Positions 8,884 to 17,823 of a stretch of DNA of 64,000 bases are shown here, one piece after another (position 1 is the stretch's first letter; every line of letters begins with the position of its first letter). This stretch comes from Bosea sp. (in: a-proteobacteria) (GTDB lineage Bacteria; Pseudomonadota; Alphaproteobacteria; Rhizobiales; Beijerinckiaceae), in contig JAAVVV010000001.1 in assembly GCA_023910605.1 (NCBI GenBank), positions 672,698 through 736,697 of the forward strand, given 5' to 3'. The notes under the pieces are model-generated. The model had not been told where the DNA came from, did not search any database, and saw only the letters and a list, made by a program, of their open reading frames with translations. A program made the position numbers and the translations under genes.

Positions 8884-8935
8884 GGGGAGCGCATCCTGTA
8901 GGCCCCCGTGAAAACCCGTCTTGGCCCGAAACGCA

Positions 8936-8951
8936 ACCCCGTATGCGGGGT
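8936..8951 (-). terminator. Possible hairpin terminator after ccrM
   Basis: A six-pair stem (ACCCCG / CGGGGT) with a four-base loop lies between the ccrM stop and the glyS start. No clear U tract follows on the minus strand, only TGCGTTT, so this is weak. Confidence 0.3.
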
Positions 8952-8973
8952 CGCGGTCATCGTGACGCGAAAA

Positions 8974-10200
<1,227 letters not shown>

Positions 10201-10316
10201 TCAACAGCGTAAAAGCCCCGTGCACCCGCACGAAAAGGAAGCGTGTCGTTTTGGGGCTGCAGAATTTGCCGGGTGCGCCACGTGCAGCGGCTGCACGGAG
10301 CCGTTTCCCCGATGGC

Positions 10317-10994
10317 TCAGGGGCGCGGCCAGCGGGCCTTGATCGGCGCGAAGCTGAAGCGGTGATGCAGGCTGGGGCCATGCGTTTCGATGGCGTCGAG
10401 ATGCCGCCGCGTGCCATAGCCGGCGTGGTCCTCGAAGCCATAGGCGGGCAGGGCCGTCCCCAGCCGGGCCATCAGCCGGTCGCGCGCCACCTTGGCCACG
10501 ATCGAGGCGGCTGCGATGGCCGGCTCGCTGGAATCGCCCTTGATGATCGCCTCGCAGGGGCAATCGCAGGGGAAGACGTCGCGCCCGTCGACCAGCACGC
10601 GCATGGGCGGCAGTTCCAGCGCGCGCACTGCCCTTGCCATCGCCGCGAGCGTCGCGGCCCGGATGTTGATCCGGTCGATCGTTGCGGCGCTGGATGAGGC
10701 GATGGTCACCGAAAGGGCAAGGTTCAGGATGTCGGCGGCGATGGCTTCGCGCCGGGCCGGGGTCAGAGTCTTCGAATCGGCGAGCCCCTGAGGCATGTTC
10801 GCCGGGTCCAGGATCACGGCCGCCACCACCACCGGCCCGGCCAGCGGCCCGCGACCGACCTCGTCCACGCCGGCGATGCGGCAAGGGCTGGCGAGGCGCA
10901 CAGGATCGCGCGCCGCATCGAGCGCTTCTGGCCTCATCCTGTCGAGAACCCTGTCCATCGGCCGACAAGCGCCCGAATCGGGCGCTGCCGTCAA
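10317..10994 (-). CDS. rnhB: Ribonuclease HII
   Basis: RNase HII removes ribonucleotides embedded in DNA and RNA of RNA-DNA hybrids. The 225-residue protein has DEVGRG at 44-49 (the first Asp-Glu metal pair), [18 protein letters not shown] with the third acidic residue, and [17 protein letters not shown], the signature of type II enzymes, followed by HPS-like LHHRFSF. The start is uncertain within the first 20 residues since Met codons also occur at positions 13 and 20. It is in the same orientation as ccrM, 242 bases away; that gap holds no recognisable gene and probably carries the ccrM promoter. Confidence 0.93.
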   Translation of the reverse strand: MTAAPDSGACRPMDRVLDRMRPEALDAARDPVRLASPCRIAGVDEVGRGPLAGPVVVAAVILDPANMPQGLADSKTLTPARREAIAADILNLALSVTIASSSAATIDRINIRAATLAAMARAVRALELPPMRVLVDGRDVFPCDCPCEAIIKGDSSEPAIAAASIVAKVARDRLMARLGTALPAYGFEDHAGYGTRRHLDAIETHGPSLHHRFSFAPIKARWPRP

Positions 10995-11030
10995 GCGCGA
11001 CGCATCGGCGTTCCCATCGGCACAGCGCGC

Positions 11031-12203
11031 CTAGAAGAGCTGGAGCTGCTCGGGCCCGCCTTGCGGACGGTGGAACAGGTCGGTGCGCAGGCGCTGGCGT
11101 GCCTTGTTGAAGCCGATTCGCTCCGCCGCCAGCTCGAAACGCCGCCCGATCATCCACGCATACGGCCCGGAGCCGACCTGCCGCTGCCCCCAGCCGGCGT
11201 CGTAATCCTTGCCGCCGCGGGTGGATTGCACCAGCGACATCACATGCCTGAGCTTGTCGGGATAATGGGTAAGCAGCCAGTCGCGCATCAGGTCCTTCAG
11301 CTCGAGCGGCAGGCGCAGCAGCACATAGCCCGCCTCGCGCGCGCCATTGGCAAAGGCGGCATCGAGGATGCGCTCGATCTCGGAATCGTTCACGGCCGGG
11401 ATGATGGGCGCGACGAGCACGCTGACGGGAATGCCGGCCTCCGAGAGGCGCTTGATCGTATCGAGCCGCCTGGCCGGGCTCGCCGCGCGCGGCTCCATGG
11501 TGCGCGCCAGCTTGGGGTCGAGCGTGGTGATCGAGATCGCAACCTTGGCGAGGCCCTTCTCAGCCATCGGCGCGAGGATGTCGATGTCGCGCTGCACCAG
11601 CGCCGACTTGGTGACGATGCCCACCGGATGGTCGAAGCGCGACAGCACCTCGAGGAGGCCGCGCATGATGCGCAGCTTCTTCTCGATGGGCTGGTAGCCA
11701 TCGGTGTTGGTGCCGATGGCGAGCATGCGCGGCGCGTAGCCTTGCGCCGCCAGTTCCTTCTCGAGCAGCGCGGCGGCATCCGGCTTGGCGGTCAGCCGCG
11801 CTTCGAAATCGAGCCCTGGCGAGAGGCCGAGATAGGCGTGGCCTGGCCGCGCGAAGCAATAGACGCAGCCATGCTCGCAGCCGCGATACGGGTTGATCGA
11901 GCGATCGAAGGAGATGTCTGGCGAATTGTTCCGCGTGATGATGGTGCGCGGCTTCTCGATCGCCACCTCGGTCCTGAAAGCCGGCAGCTCGCCCAGCGAT
12001 CCCCAGCCATCATCCTCCTCGACGCGGGCCAGCGCCTCGAAGCGCCCATGCGGGTTGATGGTGGCCCCGCGCCCGCGTCGGCGGTCCACGTCCAGCCTGT
12101 GCCCGGCCATGGCAACGGGATCAGCGGGCCGAAAGGGCGCCGAGGCCCGCACCGGGTCGGGCTCCATGCGCTTCTCGACCGTAGGCTGCGGGCGGAGGGT
12201 CAT
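11031..12203 (-). CDS. PA0069-type radical SAM protein (SplB-related)
   Basis: A 390-residue radical S-adenosylmethionine protein of the group related to spore photoproduct lyase (COG1533). The cluster-binding motif CEHGCVYC is at residues 109-116, preceded by the family motif SFDRSINPYRGC. The following TIM-barrel part has AIGTNTDGYQPIE and VTKSALVQRDID. Members are annotated as DNA repair photolyases by homology, but no reaction is firmly known for this branch. The ATG at 12203 is preceded on the minus strand by GGGAGA as ribosome binding site and by a striking 34-bp palindrome (12215-12248) overlapping the promoter region. Confidence 0.88.
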   Translation of the reverse strand: MTLRPQPTVEKRMEPDPVRASAPFRPADPVAMAGHRLDVDRRRGRGATINPHGRFEALARVEEDDGWGSLGELPAFRTEVAIEKPRTIITRNNSPDISFDRSINPYRGCEHGCVYCFARPGHAYLGLSPGLDFEARLTAKPDAAALLEKELAAQGYAPRMLAIGTNTDGYQPIEKKLRIMRGLLEVLSRFDHPVGIVTKSALVQRDIDILAPMAEKGLAKVAISITTLDPKLARTMEPRAASPARRLDTIKRLSEAGIPVSVLVAPIIPAVNDSEIERILDAAFANGAREAGYVLLRLPLELKDLMRDWLLTHYPDKLRHVMSLVQSTRGGKDYDAGWGQRQVGSGPYAWMIGRRFELAAERIGFNKARQRLRTDLFHRPQGGPEQLQLF

Positions 12204-12214
12204 GCGAATCTCCC

Positions 12215-12248
12215 GTTCCTGATTTGTTTATGCATACAAAGCAGGAAC
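12215..12248. promoter_or_regulatory. 34-bp near-perfect palindrome upstream of the radical SAM gene
   Basis: Arms 12215-12227 and 12236-12248 pair at 12 of 13 positions, with an ATGCAT palindrome at the centre. It ends 11 bases before the radical SAM start codon, so a bound protein would block transcription. Each arm begins GTTC followed seven bases later by GTTT or GTAT, close to but not matching the alphaproteobacterial LexA direct repeat GTTC-N7-GTTC. An operator for an unidentified dimeric regulator is likeliest. Confidence 0.5.
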
Positions 12249-12348
12249 AATGTCAAAGCCCTCTCGCCTCCCCGGTGCGGCAGGCCGGGGGCCGTTCTGC
12301 CTAAAACTTTGCTTTCAAGCCTGCCCCTGCGCGTCTAGAAGGTCAGCG

Positions 12349-12840
12349 ATGCTGACCGCTCTCGTTCATGCCAACGCCACGCCCGGCGCCCTCGCAGCCA
12401 CTTTATCCGCGCTGGTTCCGGCGGTGGCCGATGGATTGATCAGCCATGCCGTGGTCGTGCTCCCGCAGGCCGAGGCGGCATCCGAGCGCATCGCCGACGC
12501 CATGGGCGCTCAGGTGCTGATCCAGTCCGGCGGTCATTGGCCCGCTGCGGCGCGCATCGCGCGCGGCGCCTGGCTGCTGCTGCTTGAAGCCGGCGAGGTG
12601 CCGCAGCATGGCTGGATCGGCGCCATCGAGCGCCATCTGCTGCAGCAGACGGCGCAAAGCCGCAGGCCCGCCATGCTGCCGCTGGAGGGCGCTGCGGGAT
12701 GGCGCGAGCGCCTGCTCTGGGCGGTTGCCGCGTCCGCGCCGCATGCGGGCCTCATTGCGCCGCGCGAGCCTGTCTCGGCGGGCAGGAGAGGCGGCGCGCC
12801 GGTCCGGCTGCCGGTCGGGCGGGCGCGGCTCGTGGCCTGA
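12349..12840 (+). CDS. Glycosyltransferase-like protein, function unknown
   Basis: A 163-residue protein beginning at ATG 12349 (after GAAGGTC). Its opening LTALVHANATPGALAATLSALVPAVADGLI and the later ARGAWLLLLEAGEV resemble the N-terminal nucleotide-sugar binding half of family 2 glycosyltransferases, with the usual DxD position replaced by E-A-G-E. It is too short to hold a full catalytic domain. It lies convergent to moaB, with six bases between the stops. Whether it is an active enzyme is doubtful; it may be a conserved but degenerate member. Confidence 0.6.
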   Translation: MLTALVHANATPGALAATLSALVPAVADGLISHAVVVLPQAEAASERIADAMGAQVLIQSGGHWPAAARIARGAWLLLLEAGEVPQHGWIGAIERHLLQQTAQSRRPAMLPLEGAAGWRERLLWAVAASAPHAGLIAPREPVSAGRRGGAPVRLPVGRARLVA

Positions 12841-12846
12841 CGCCGA

Positions 12847-13401
12847 TCAGGCCTTGCCGGCGCCGCGCTTGAGGTGTTCGTCGAGCCTCGGCATGATCTC
12901 GACGAAATTGCAGGGCCGGTGGCGGAAATCGAGCTGGAGCGCCAGGATTCCGTCCCACGCATCCTTGCATGCGCCCGGAGAGCCGGGCACGCAGAAGACG
13001 TAAGTCGTGCCGATCAGCCCCGCCGTGGCGCGCGACTGGATGGTGGAGGTGCCGATCTTGGCGGCGGAGATCTGGTGGAAAACCCAGGAAAACCCGTCCA
13101 TCCGCTTGTCGAAGAGCGGCTCCAGCGCATCCGGCGTCACGTCACGCCCCGTGAAGCCGGTGCCGCCCGTGGTGATGACGGCATCCACGGCCGGGTCGGC
13201 CACCCATTGCCTGACGCGAGCCTGGATGGCGTCGCGGTCATCGGGCACGATGTCGCGCGCAGCCAGCCTGTGGCCCGAATCGGCGATGCGCTGGACAAGC
13301 GTGTCGCCGGAGCGGTCATCGCTGAGCGTGCGCGTGTCCGAGACGGTCAGCACGGCTATGCCGATCGGGATGAAGGGTCTGCTCTCGTCGATGCGGGACA
13401 T
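12847..13401 (-). CDS. moaB: Molybdenum cofactor biosynthesis protein MoaB
   Basis: A 184-residue MoaB/MogA-fold protein involved in adenylylation of molybdopterin. The signature TTGGTGFTGRDVTP occupies residues 77-90, and VLTVSDTRTLSDDRSGD lies near the N-terminus, as in bacterial MoaB. Further conserved is FCVPGSPGACKDAWDGI, contacting the substrate. The start ATG 13401 is eight bases downstream of the metallopeptidase stop on the same strand, so the two may be co-transcribed. No other moa gene is nearby. Confidence 0.92.
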   Translation of the reverse strand: MSRIDESRPFIPIGIAVLTVSDTRTLSDDRSGDTLVQRIADSGHRLAARDIVPDDRDAIQARVRQWVADPAVDAVITTGGTGFTGRDVTPDALEPLFDKRMDGFSWVFHQISAAKIGTSTIQSRATAGLIGTTYVFCVPGSPGACKDAWDGILALQLDFRHRPCNFVEIMPRLDEHLKRGAGKA

Positions 13402-13409
13402 GGGCGCGC

Positions 13410-14285
13410 TCAGAGGTTGCGGGTAGCGAAGGTGTCGCAGGAGCGCAAGGCGCCGGTCCGGAACCCTGTCATGAACCAGCGGCTGCGCTGCTCGGCCGTG
13501 CCGTGGGTGAAGCTGTCAGGCACGACGTAGCCTTGCGCCGCCTTCTGCAGCTTGTCGTCGCCGATGGCGCTTGCCGTGCGCATGGCCTCCTCGATGTCGC
13601 CCTGTTCGAGCCGCCCCATCTGCTGGACGTGGAAAGCCCAGACGCCGGCGATGCAGTCCGCCTGTAGCTCCACACGCACCGATAGCGCGTTGGCCTCGCG
13701 CTCGGAGGCGCGGCGCTTGGCCTGTTCCACGCGCGGCAGCACGCCCAGCAGGTTCTGGATATGGTGGCCGACTTCGTGCGCGATCACGTAGGCATAGGCG
13801 AAATCCCCGCCGCCGCCGAGCTTGCGCCGAATCTCGTCGAAGAAGGAGGCGTCGAGATAAACCCTGCGGTCCGGCGGGCAATAGAATGGCCCCATCGCAG
13901 CCTGCGCGGTGCCGCAGCCAGAGCGGTCCACGCCCCGGAACAGCACCAGCCGCGGCGGTTCGTAGGCCTTGCCCGTGTCGCGAGGCATCACGCGCTCCCA
14001 GACATCCTCGTTCTGCGCCAGCACCACCGAGATGAAGCGGCCCATCTCGTCATCGGGCCGTATGGTCTGGGTCGATGTCTGCTGCGTCGGCGCGCGTGCG
14101 CCCTGCAGCATCTCGGCGCCGCCGATAAGGATGCGCGGATCGATGCCCAGCGCATAGCCCAGCAGGCCGAGCGCGACCACGGCGCCCAGCCCGAGGCCGG
14201 AGCGTCCGCCCGTGCCGCCGCCGAAGCCGCCGCCGCTGCGCCGGTCCTCCAGATTGTCGGATTGCCGGTAATCATCCCACTTCAT
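13410..14285 (-). CDS. YpfJ-family neutral zinc metallopeptidase
   Basis: A 291-residue member of the putative neutral zinc metallopeptidase family. The Gly-rich N-terminus (residues 18-33) precedes one membrane segment (about 31-47); the catalytic HEVGHHIQNLLGV lies at residues 170-182 in the periplasmic part, and ELQADCIAGVWA supplies the third zinc ligand region. The closing HGTAEQRSRWFMTGF is typical of the family. Substrate unknown. It is likely co-transcribed with moaB, though no functional link is known. Confidence 0.9.
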   Translation of the reverse strand: MKWDDYRQSDNLEDRRSGGGFGGGTGGRSGLGLGAVVALGLLGYALGIDPRILIGGAEMLQGARAPTQQTSTQTIRPDDEMGRFISVVLAQNEDVWERVMPRDTGKAYEPPRLVLFRGVDRSGCGTAQAAMGPFYCPPDRRVYLDASFFDEIRRKLGGGGDFAYAYVIAHEVGHHIQNLLGVLPRVEQAKRRASEREANALSVRVELQADCIAGVWAFHVQQMGRLEQGDIEEAMRTASAIGDDKLQKAAQGYVVPDSFTHGTAEQRSRWFMTGFRTGALRSCDTFATRNL

Positions 14286-14497
14286 GCGTCACCCGCAAGC
14301 CTGAGGCCATGGACATCGGATAGTCTTAGCGCGGCCCCGGCCCCCGCCCAAAACAAAATGGCGGAATTCGGATGCTGATAATCCGGTTAACGCAAGTTCA
14401 ACGCGCTCGTGCAGCCTCTGTTCAGGGATGAAGCATTATGGCGTGAGGAGAGGAATCGCGCAGATGGCCTGCCGCGGTTCCGGCATGGGGAGACATC

Positions 14498-15016
14498 ATG
14501 ATGAAGCGCATTATGGGTTGGATCATGGCAGCCGGGCTTTCGCTGGCTGCGGCCGGAGCGGCCCATGCCGCGCCGGCTCTTGCGGGTGCCTCAGGCATGG
14601 ACAAGGCCACGCGCGAGGCATCGCGCGAGCTGCTCACCGAAGTCCGCGATCACAGGCTCCACCACGTCCGGCATGTCCAGCATCATTGGCGGGTTCATCG
14701 CCGCCATGCCTATCATCACCGGTACGGCCATCATCACCGGTACGGCCATCATCACCGGTACGGCTATCATCACCGGTACGGCTATCGTCCACGCGCCTAC
14801 CGGCCCTATTACGCCCCGGTCCATTACCGCCCCGTCCGGTATCGTCCGGTCCATTACCACCCCGTCCGGTATCGTCCGGTGCGCTACCGCCCGGTCCATG
14901 CCGCCCCCGTTTACTATGGCGGCTATGACTATGGCCCGCGCTGCTACATCAAGGTGCGCACGGTCTATACCCTGCAGGGCATCAAGCATAAGCCCACCCG
15001 CATCTGCCGCTACTGA
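14498..15016 (+). CDS. Secreted His/Tyr/Arg repeat protein
   Basis: A 172-residue exported protein: start MMKRIMGWIMAAGLSL with cleavage probably after AHA near residue 24. The mature part has four tandem hexapeptides of the type [YH]HHRYG (residues about 72-95), then Tyr-Arg-Pro-Val repeats (about 96-140) and a short Cys-containing tail (RCYIKVRTVYTLQG ... ICRY). The two tail cysteines could pair. A metal-binding or envelope-associated role is plausible from the histidines; no family function is known to me. ATG 14498 follows a weak GGGGAGA site. The repeat DNA suggests recent copy-number change. Confidence 0.7.
   Translation: MMKRIMGWIMAAGLSLAAAGAAHAAPALAGASGMDKATREASRELLTEVRDHRLHHVRHVQHHWRVHRRHAYHHRYGHHHRYGHHHRYGYHHRYGYRPRAYRPYYAPVHYRPVRYRPVHYHPVRYRPVRYRPVHAAPVYYGGYDYGPRCYIKVRTVYTLQGIKHKPTRICRY
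14711..14782 (+). repeat. Four tandem 18-bp repeats in the His/Tyr protein gene
   Basis: The unit is YATCATCACCGGTACGGC, repeated four times without interruption and differing only at the first codon (TAT or CAT). Each unit encodes [YH]HHRYG, so copy changes stay in frame. Confidence 0.9.
14816..14875 (+). repeat. Two tandem 30-bp repeats in the same gene
   Basis: Bases 14816-14845 and 14846-14875 differ at one position; each encodes ten residues of the Val-His-Tyr-Arg-Pro type. A degenerate third copy follows to about 14900. Confidence 0.85.
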
Positions 15017-15150
15017 GGCCCAGGTTGAATACTGGCTGAATGGCGCCCTCAAGCCCCGTTCAGCCAGCCCATGCGATGATCCTGTCAATGGTGGCGAAGA
15101 GATGGGACGCAGTGTCCGTCAGCCATCGCCGGGATGACAGGATCACCGTC

Positions 15151-15528
15151 ATGATGCGTCAGCTTTCTCTCGGAATCGTCGGCGCGGCTGCTCTCGGCGC
15201 CGCCTCACTCATGACTGCCCCCGCTGCGCAGGCGCAGTCCTGGTCGCTGTCCATCGAAACCGGCCATGGCGGCGGCTATGCCTCGCCTGTGCGCGATGGC
15301 TGGGGCGGACATGGCGGCTATGGCCATGGCCGCTGGCATGGCGGCCGCGATTGGGGCCGTGAACGCGGCTGGGATCGCGGCTGGCACGGCGGCAACGGCC
15401 ATGGCTGGCGCGGACGCCCGGTCTATGGCGGCGGCTACGGCGGGTTCCGGCCGCGCTGCCACGTCCGAAAGGTGCGCTACTGGGATGGATGGAGCTGGGT
15501 CGTGGGCCACCGCCAGGTCTGCGGCTGA
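15151..15528 (+). CDS. Secreted Gly/His/Trp-rich protein
   Basis: A 125-residue exported protein. ATG 15151 begins MMRQLSLGIVGAAALGAASL and the signal peptide ends about QAQS (residue 29). The mature part is rich in Gly, His, Trp and Arg (HGGYGHGRWHGGRDWG) and ends in a two-cysteine segment (RPRCHVRKVRYWDGWSWVVGHRQVC) that resembles the tail of the previous secreted protein. The frame is open to 15040, but the upstream part has no signal sequence. The two neighbours likely arose from one envelope protein type; function unknown. Confidence 0.65.
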   Translation: MMRQLSLGIVGAAALGAASLMTAPAAQAQSWSLSIETGHGGGYASPVRDGWGGHGGYGHGRWHGGRDWGRERGWDRGWHGGNGHGWRGRPVYGGGYGGFRPRCHVRKVRYWDGWSWVVGHRQVCG

Positions 15529-15533
15529 TCGAA

Positions 15534-15557
15534 GGCCGGCGTCTGATCGCGCCGGCC
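15534..15557. terminator. Hairpin between convergent genes
   Basis: An eight-pair GC stem (GGCCGGCG / CGCCGGCC) with an eight-base loop begins six bases after the stop at 15528 and ends 12 bases before the convergent stop at 15569. It could terminate both genes, although no T tract follows. Confidence 0.4.
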
Positions 15558-15568
15558 CCGGCCGGGCA

Positions 15569-16375
15569 TCACGGACCGCGCTGCTCCTCCAGCCTGAGTT
15601 CTCCGGTGGAGATGGCGTGACCCGGCCCGGTGACGCTTCCGTCCAAACCATGCAGCACGAGCGCCGGCAGGACCCTTGCCGGCGCTCTGCTGTTGAGCCG
15701 TCCCCTGATCAGCACGCGCATCGCCGCCTGATCCGCACGGCCATGCACCGGGATGATCTCCAGCGCGCCGAAGCGCCGGGCTAGCAGCGGCAGGAGCCAG
15801 GCCAGCGCCTCGGGCCGGTGGATCAGCACCAGCCGTCCGTCGCCCCGTAGTGAGCGGGCTGCGGCCCTTGCCCAGGCCTCGAAGCTTTCCGGGGCCATCG
15901 CGTGGGCGGCCAGCCGGCGCGCATCCGGCGAGGAGCGGTGCCGGCCCGGTTCGTTATAGGGCGGGTTGCACACCACGAGGTTGGCTAGGCCGGGCTCCAG
16001 CCCTGCCGCCGCGAGCAGGCTCGCCCGTGCCGTCACATCCGCCTCGACGACGGCGCAGCGCCTGTCCATGGCGTTGAGGGCCACGTTGCGGCGCGCCAGC
16101 GCCGCCAGATCCGGCTCGCGCTCGACGAGCGTGGCGCGCTCGGCGCGCCCCAGCGCGAGCAGGGCAAGGCCTATGGCGCCGACCCCGCTGCCCAGATCGA
16201 CCACATGCCGGGCCGAACCTGCCGCCGCCGCCACCAGCAGCGCATCCGTGCCGGCGCGGTGCCCGCGCGCAGGCTGCACGAGCATGAGCCGGCCCTCCAG
16301 GAGCCTGTCCAGCGTCAGGCCGGGCTCGTCCGTGCCCTTGCCCTCGGCCGCAGGCGAAGGCCCGGCCTCAGCCAC
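15569..16375 (-). CDS. tRNA1(Val) (adenine(37)-N6)-methyltransferase family protein
   Basis: A 268-residue class I AdoMet methyltransferase of the TrmN6/YfiC type. It opens with LDRLLEGRLMLVQPARGHRAGTDALLVA, characteristic for this group; the AdoMet loop DLGSGVGAIG is at 60-69 and the catalytic NPPY at 137-140, as in enzymes methylating exocyclic amines of adenine. The expected target is A37 of tRNA-Val, by homology. Its start overlaps the stop of the DUF2007 gene by eight bases; this pairing is common in Hyphomicrobiales. Confidence 0.85.
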   Translation of the reverse strand: MAEAGPSPAAEGKGTDEPGLTLDRLLEGRLMLVQPARGHRAGTDALLVAAAAGSARHVVDLGSGVGAIGLALLALGRAERATLVEREPDLAALARRNVALNAMDRRCAVVEADVTARASLLAAAGLEPGLANLVVCNPPYNEPGRHRSSPDARRLAAHAMAPESFEAWARAAARSLRGDGRLVLIHRPEALAWLLPLLARRFGALEIIPVHGRADQAAMRVLIRGRLNSRAPARVLPALVLHGLDGSVTGPGHAISTGELRLEEQRGP

Positions 16376-16601
16376 GCCGCTTCTCGCGCAGTTCGGCCCC
16401 CAGGCCTGCGGCGATGATGATCGCCCGCGCCTCGTCCTCTTCCTCGTCGATCACCATGATGCGGCGCTGGAAGGCTCCGATCCCGCCCTCAAGCGCGCTG
16501 ATGTAGCCGTCGAGAACGAGCGCATGCAGGTCCGCGGAGGCGAGCAGCGCCTCCACCGCGCTGATGACCACGAGGTCATTCGTGCGCATGATCTCGACCA
16601 T
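16368..16601 (-). CDS. DUF2007 domain protein
   Basis: A 77-residue protein starting MVEIMRTNDLVVISAVEALL, the usual opening of DUF2007 (putative signal-transducing) proteins, and containing DGYISALEGGIGAFQRRIMV. The start at ATG 16601 was chosen over the longer frame (to 17000) because it fits the family length. The family binds no known ligand with certainty. It is translationally coupled to the tRNA methyltransferase and divergent from the polyprenyl synthase gene. Confidence 0.82.
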   Translation of the reverse strand: MVEIMRTNDLVVISAVEALLASADLHALVLDGYISALEGGIGAFQRRIMVIDEEEDEARAIIIAAGLGAELREKRRG

Positions 16602-16788
16602 GGTGATGTCTCCGGGCGGCCGTTTGCCGCAAGCGTCGCCTTGCAGAGTCTTGCCATCGGTGTCTTGCGGCAGCCAGCCAATTGTCGCATGGACGCTATG
16701 GATGCAAGGTGGAGCGCAGCCGGCGCGCCATATCGTTGCTCCGGAGGCTGCGGGCTTCGGCCGCAGCGCGGGACCATGGGAGTGGGTC

Positions 16789-17805
16789 TTGGGACTGGTT
16801 TTGCCGTTTGAAGACAAGGACGCCGCCCGCGACGGGATTGCAGCGCTCGTGGGCCTGACCAGGCCCGACATGGAGCGCGTCAACGCGATGATCCTGTCGC
16901 GCACCGGCTCGCAGGTGACGATGATACCCGAGGTCGCCAACCATCTCATTTCCTCGGGCGGCAAGCGGCTGCGGCCGATGCTCACCCTGGCCACCGCCAA
17001 TCTGTGCGGCTATCGCGGCGAGGGCCATGTCAAACTCGCCGCGTCGGTCGAGTTCATGCACACCGCCACGCTTCTGCATGATGACGTCGTCGACGAAAGC
17101 GACATGCGCCGCGGCAAGATGGCCGCGCGCATGCTCTGGGGCAACGAGGTCAGCGTGCTGGTGGGCGACTTCCTGCTCGGCCAGGCCTTCCGCATGATGG
17201 TCGAAGTCGGATCCCTGCGGGCGCTCGACATCCTGTCCACGGCCGCCTCGGTCATCGCCGAGGGCGAAGTCATGCAGCTGGCCGCCGCCAAGAACACCGA
17301 GACGACCGAGGACGAGTATCTCGCCGTCATCCGCGGCAAGACGGCGGAGCTGTTCGCCGCTGCCTGCGAGGTCGGCCCCGTGCTCGCCGACCGGCCCAAG
17401 GCCGAGCATGCCGCCTGCCGGGGCTTCGGGCTCAACCTCGGCATCGCTTTTCAGCTTATCGATGATGCGCTGGATTATGGCGGTGTCGCGGCCAAGCTCG
17501 GCAAGAATGTCGGAGATGATTTCCGGGAGGGCAAGATCACCTTGCCGGTCGTGCTCTCCTTCCGGCGTGGCAATGAGAGCGAGCGCGCCTTCTGGCGTCG
17601 GACCCTGCAGGAGGGCGACGTGCGCGAGGGCGACCTCGAGAACGCCATTGCCATCATGAGGAAGCATCGCGCTATCGACGACACCATCGAGCGGGCGCGC
17701 CATTACGGCGCCATGGCCCATGACGCGCTGGCGCTCTTCCCCGCGAGCGACCTGAAGACGGCGATGCACGCCACCGTCGAGTTCTGCATCGCCCGCGCCC
17801 ACTGA
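16789..17805 (+). CDS. ispB: Polyprenyl (octaprenyl/decaprenyl) diphosphate synthase
   Basis: Long-chain trans-prenyltransferase that makes the isoprenoid tail of ubiquinone. The 338-residue protein carries the first aspartate-rich motif LLHDDVVDESDMRRG (near residue 98), GDFLLGQAF, and the second QLIDDALDYGG (near residue 225). The TTG at 16789 (read MGLVLPFEDKD) is preferred: it matches the short N-terminus of alphaproteobacterial homologues, and GGGAGTGGG stands upstream; the open frame to 16564 overlaps DUF2007 on the other strand. Chain length (C45-C50 in this group) cannot be deduced. ispE lies convergent 18 bases on. Confidence 0.9.
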   Translation: MGLVLPFEDKDAARDGIAALVGLTRPDMERVNAMILSRTGSQVTMIPEVANHLISSGGKRLRPMLTLATANLCGYRGEGHVKLAASVEFMHTATLLHDDVVDESDMRRGKMAARMLWGNEVSVLVGDFLLGQAFRMMVEVGSLRALDILSTAASVIAEGEVMQLAAAKNTETTEDEYLAVIRGKTAELFAAACEVGPVLADRPKAEHAACRGFGLNLGIAFQLIDDALDYGGVAAKLGKNVGDDFREGKITLPVVLSFRRGNESERAFWRRTLQEGDVREGDLENAIAIMRKHRAIDDTIERARHYGAMAHDALALFPASDLKTAMHATVEFCIARAH

Positions 17806-17823
17806 ACGCGCAGCCGCGGACAT

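Noticed and set aside
7507..8901. Long plus-strand frame of 464 codons opposite glyS
   Set aside because: It is the antisense of a conserved, motif-rich gene in high-GC DNA, where long shadow frames are common; its translation has no family motif.
14711..14782. Short regular repeats as a CRISPR array
   Set aside because: The 18-bp units are contiguous with no spacers and encode protein; there are no cas genes in the window. The same holds for the array at 48582.
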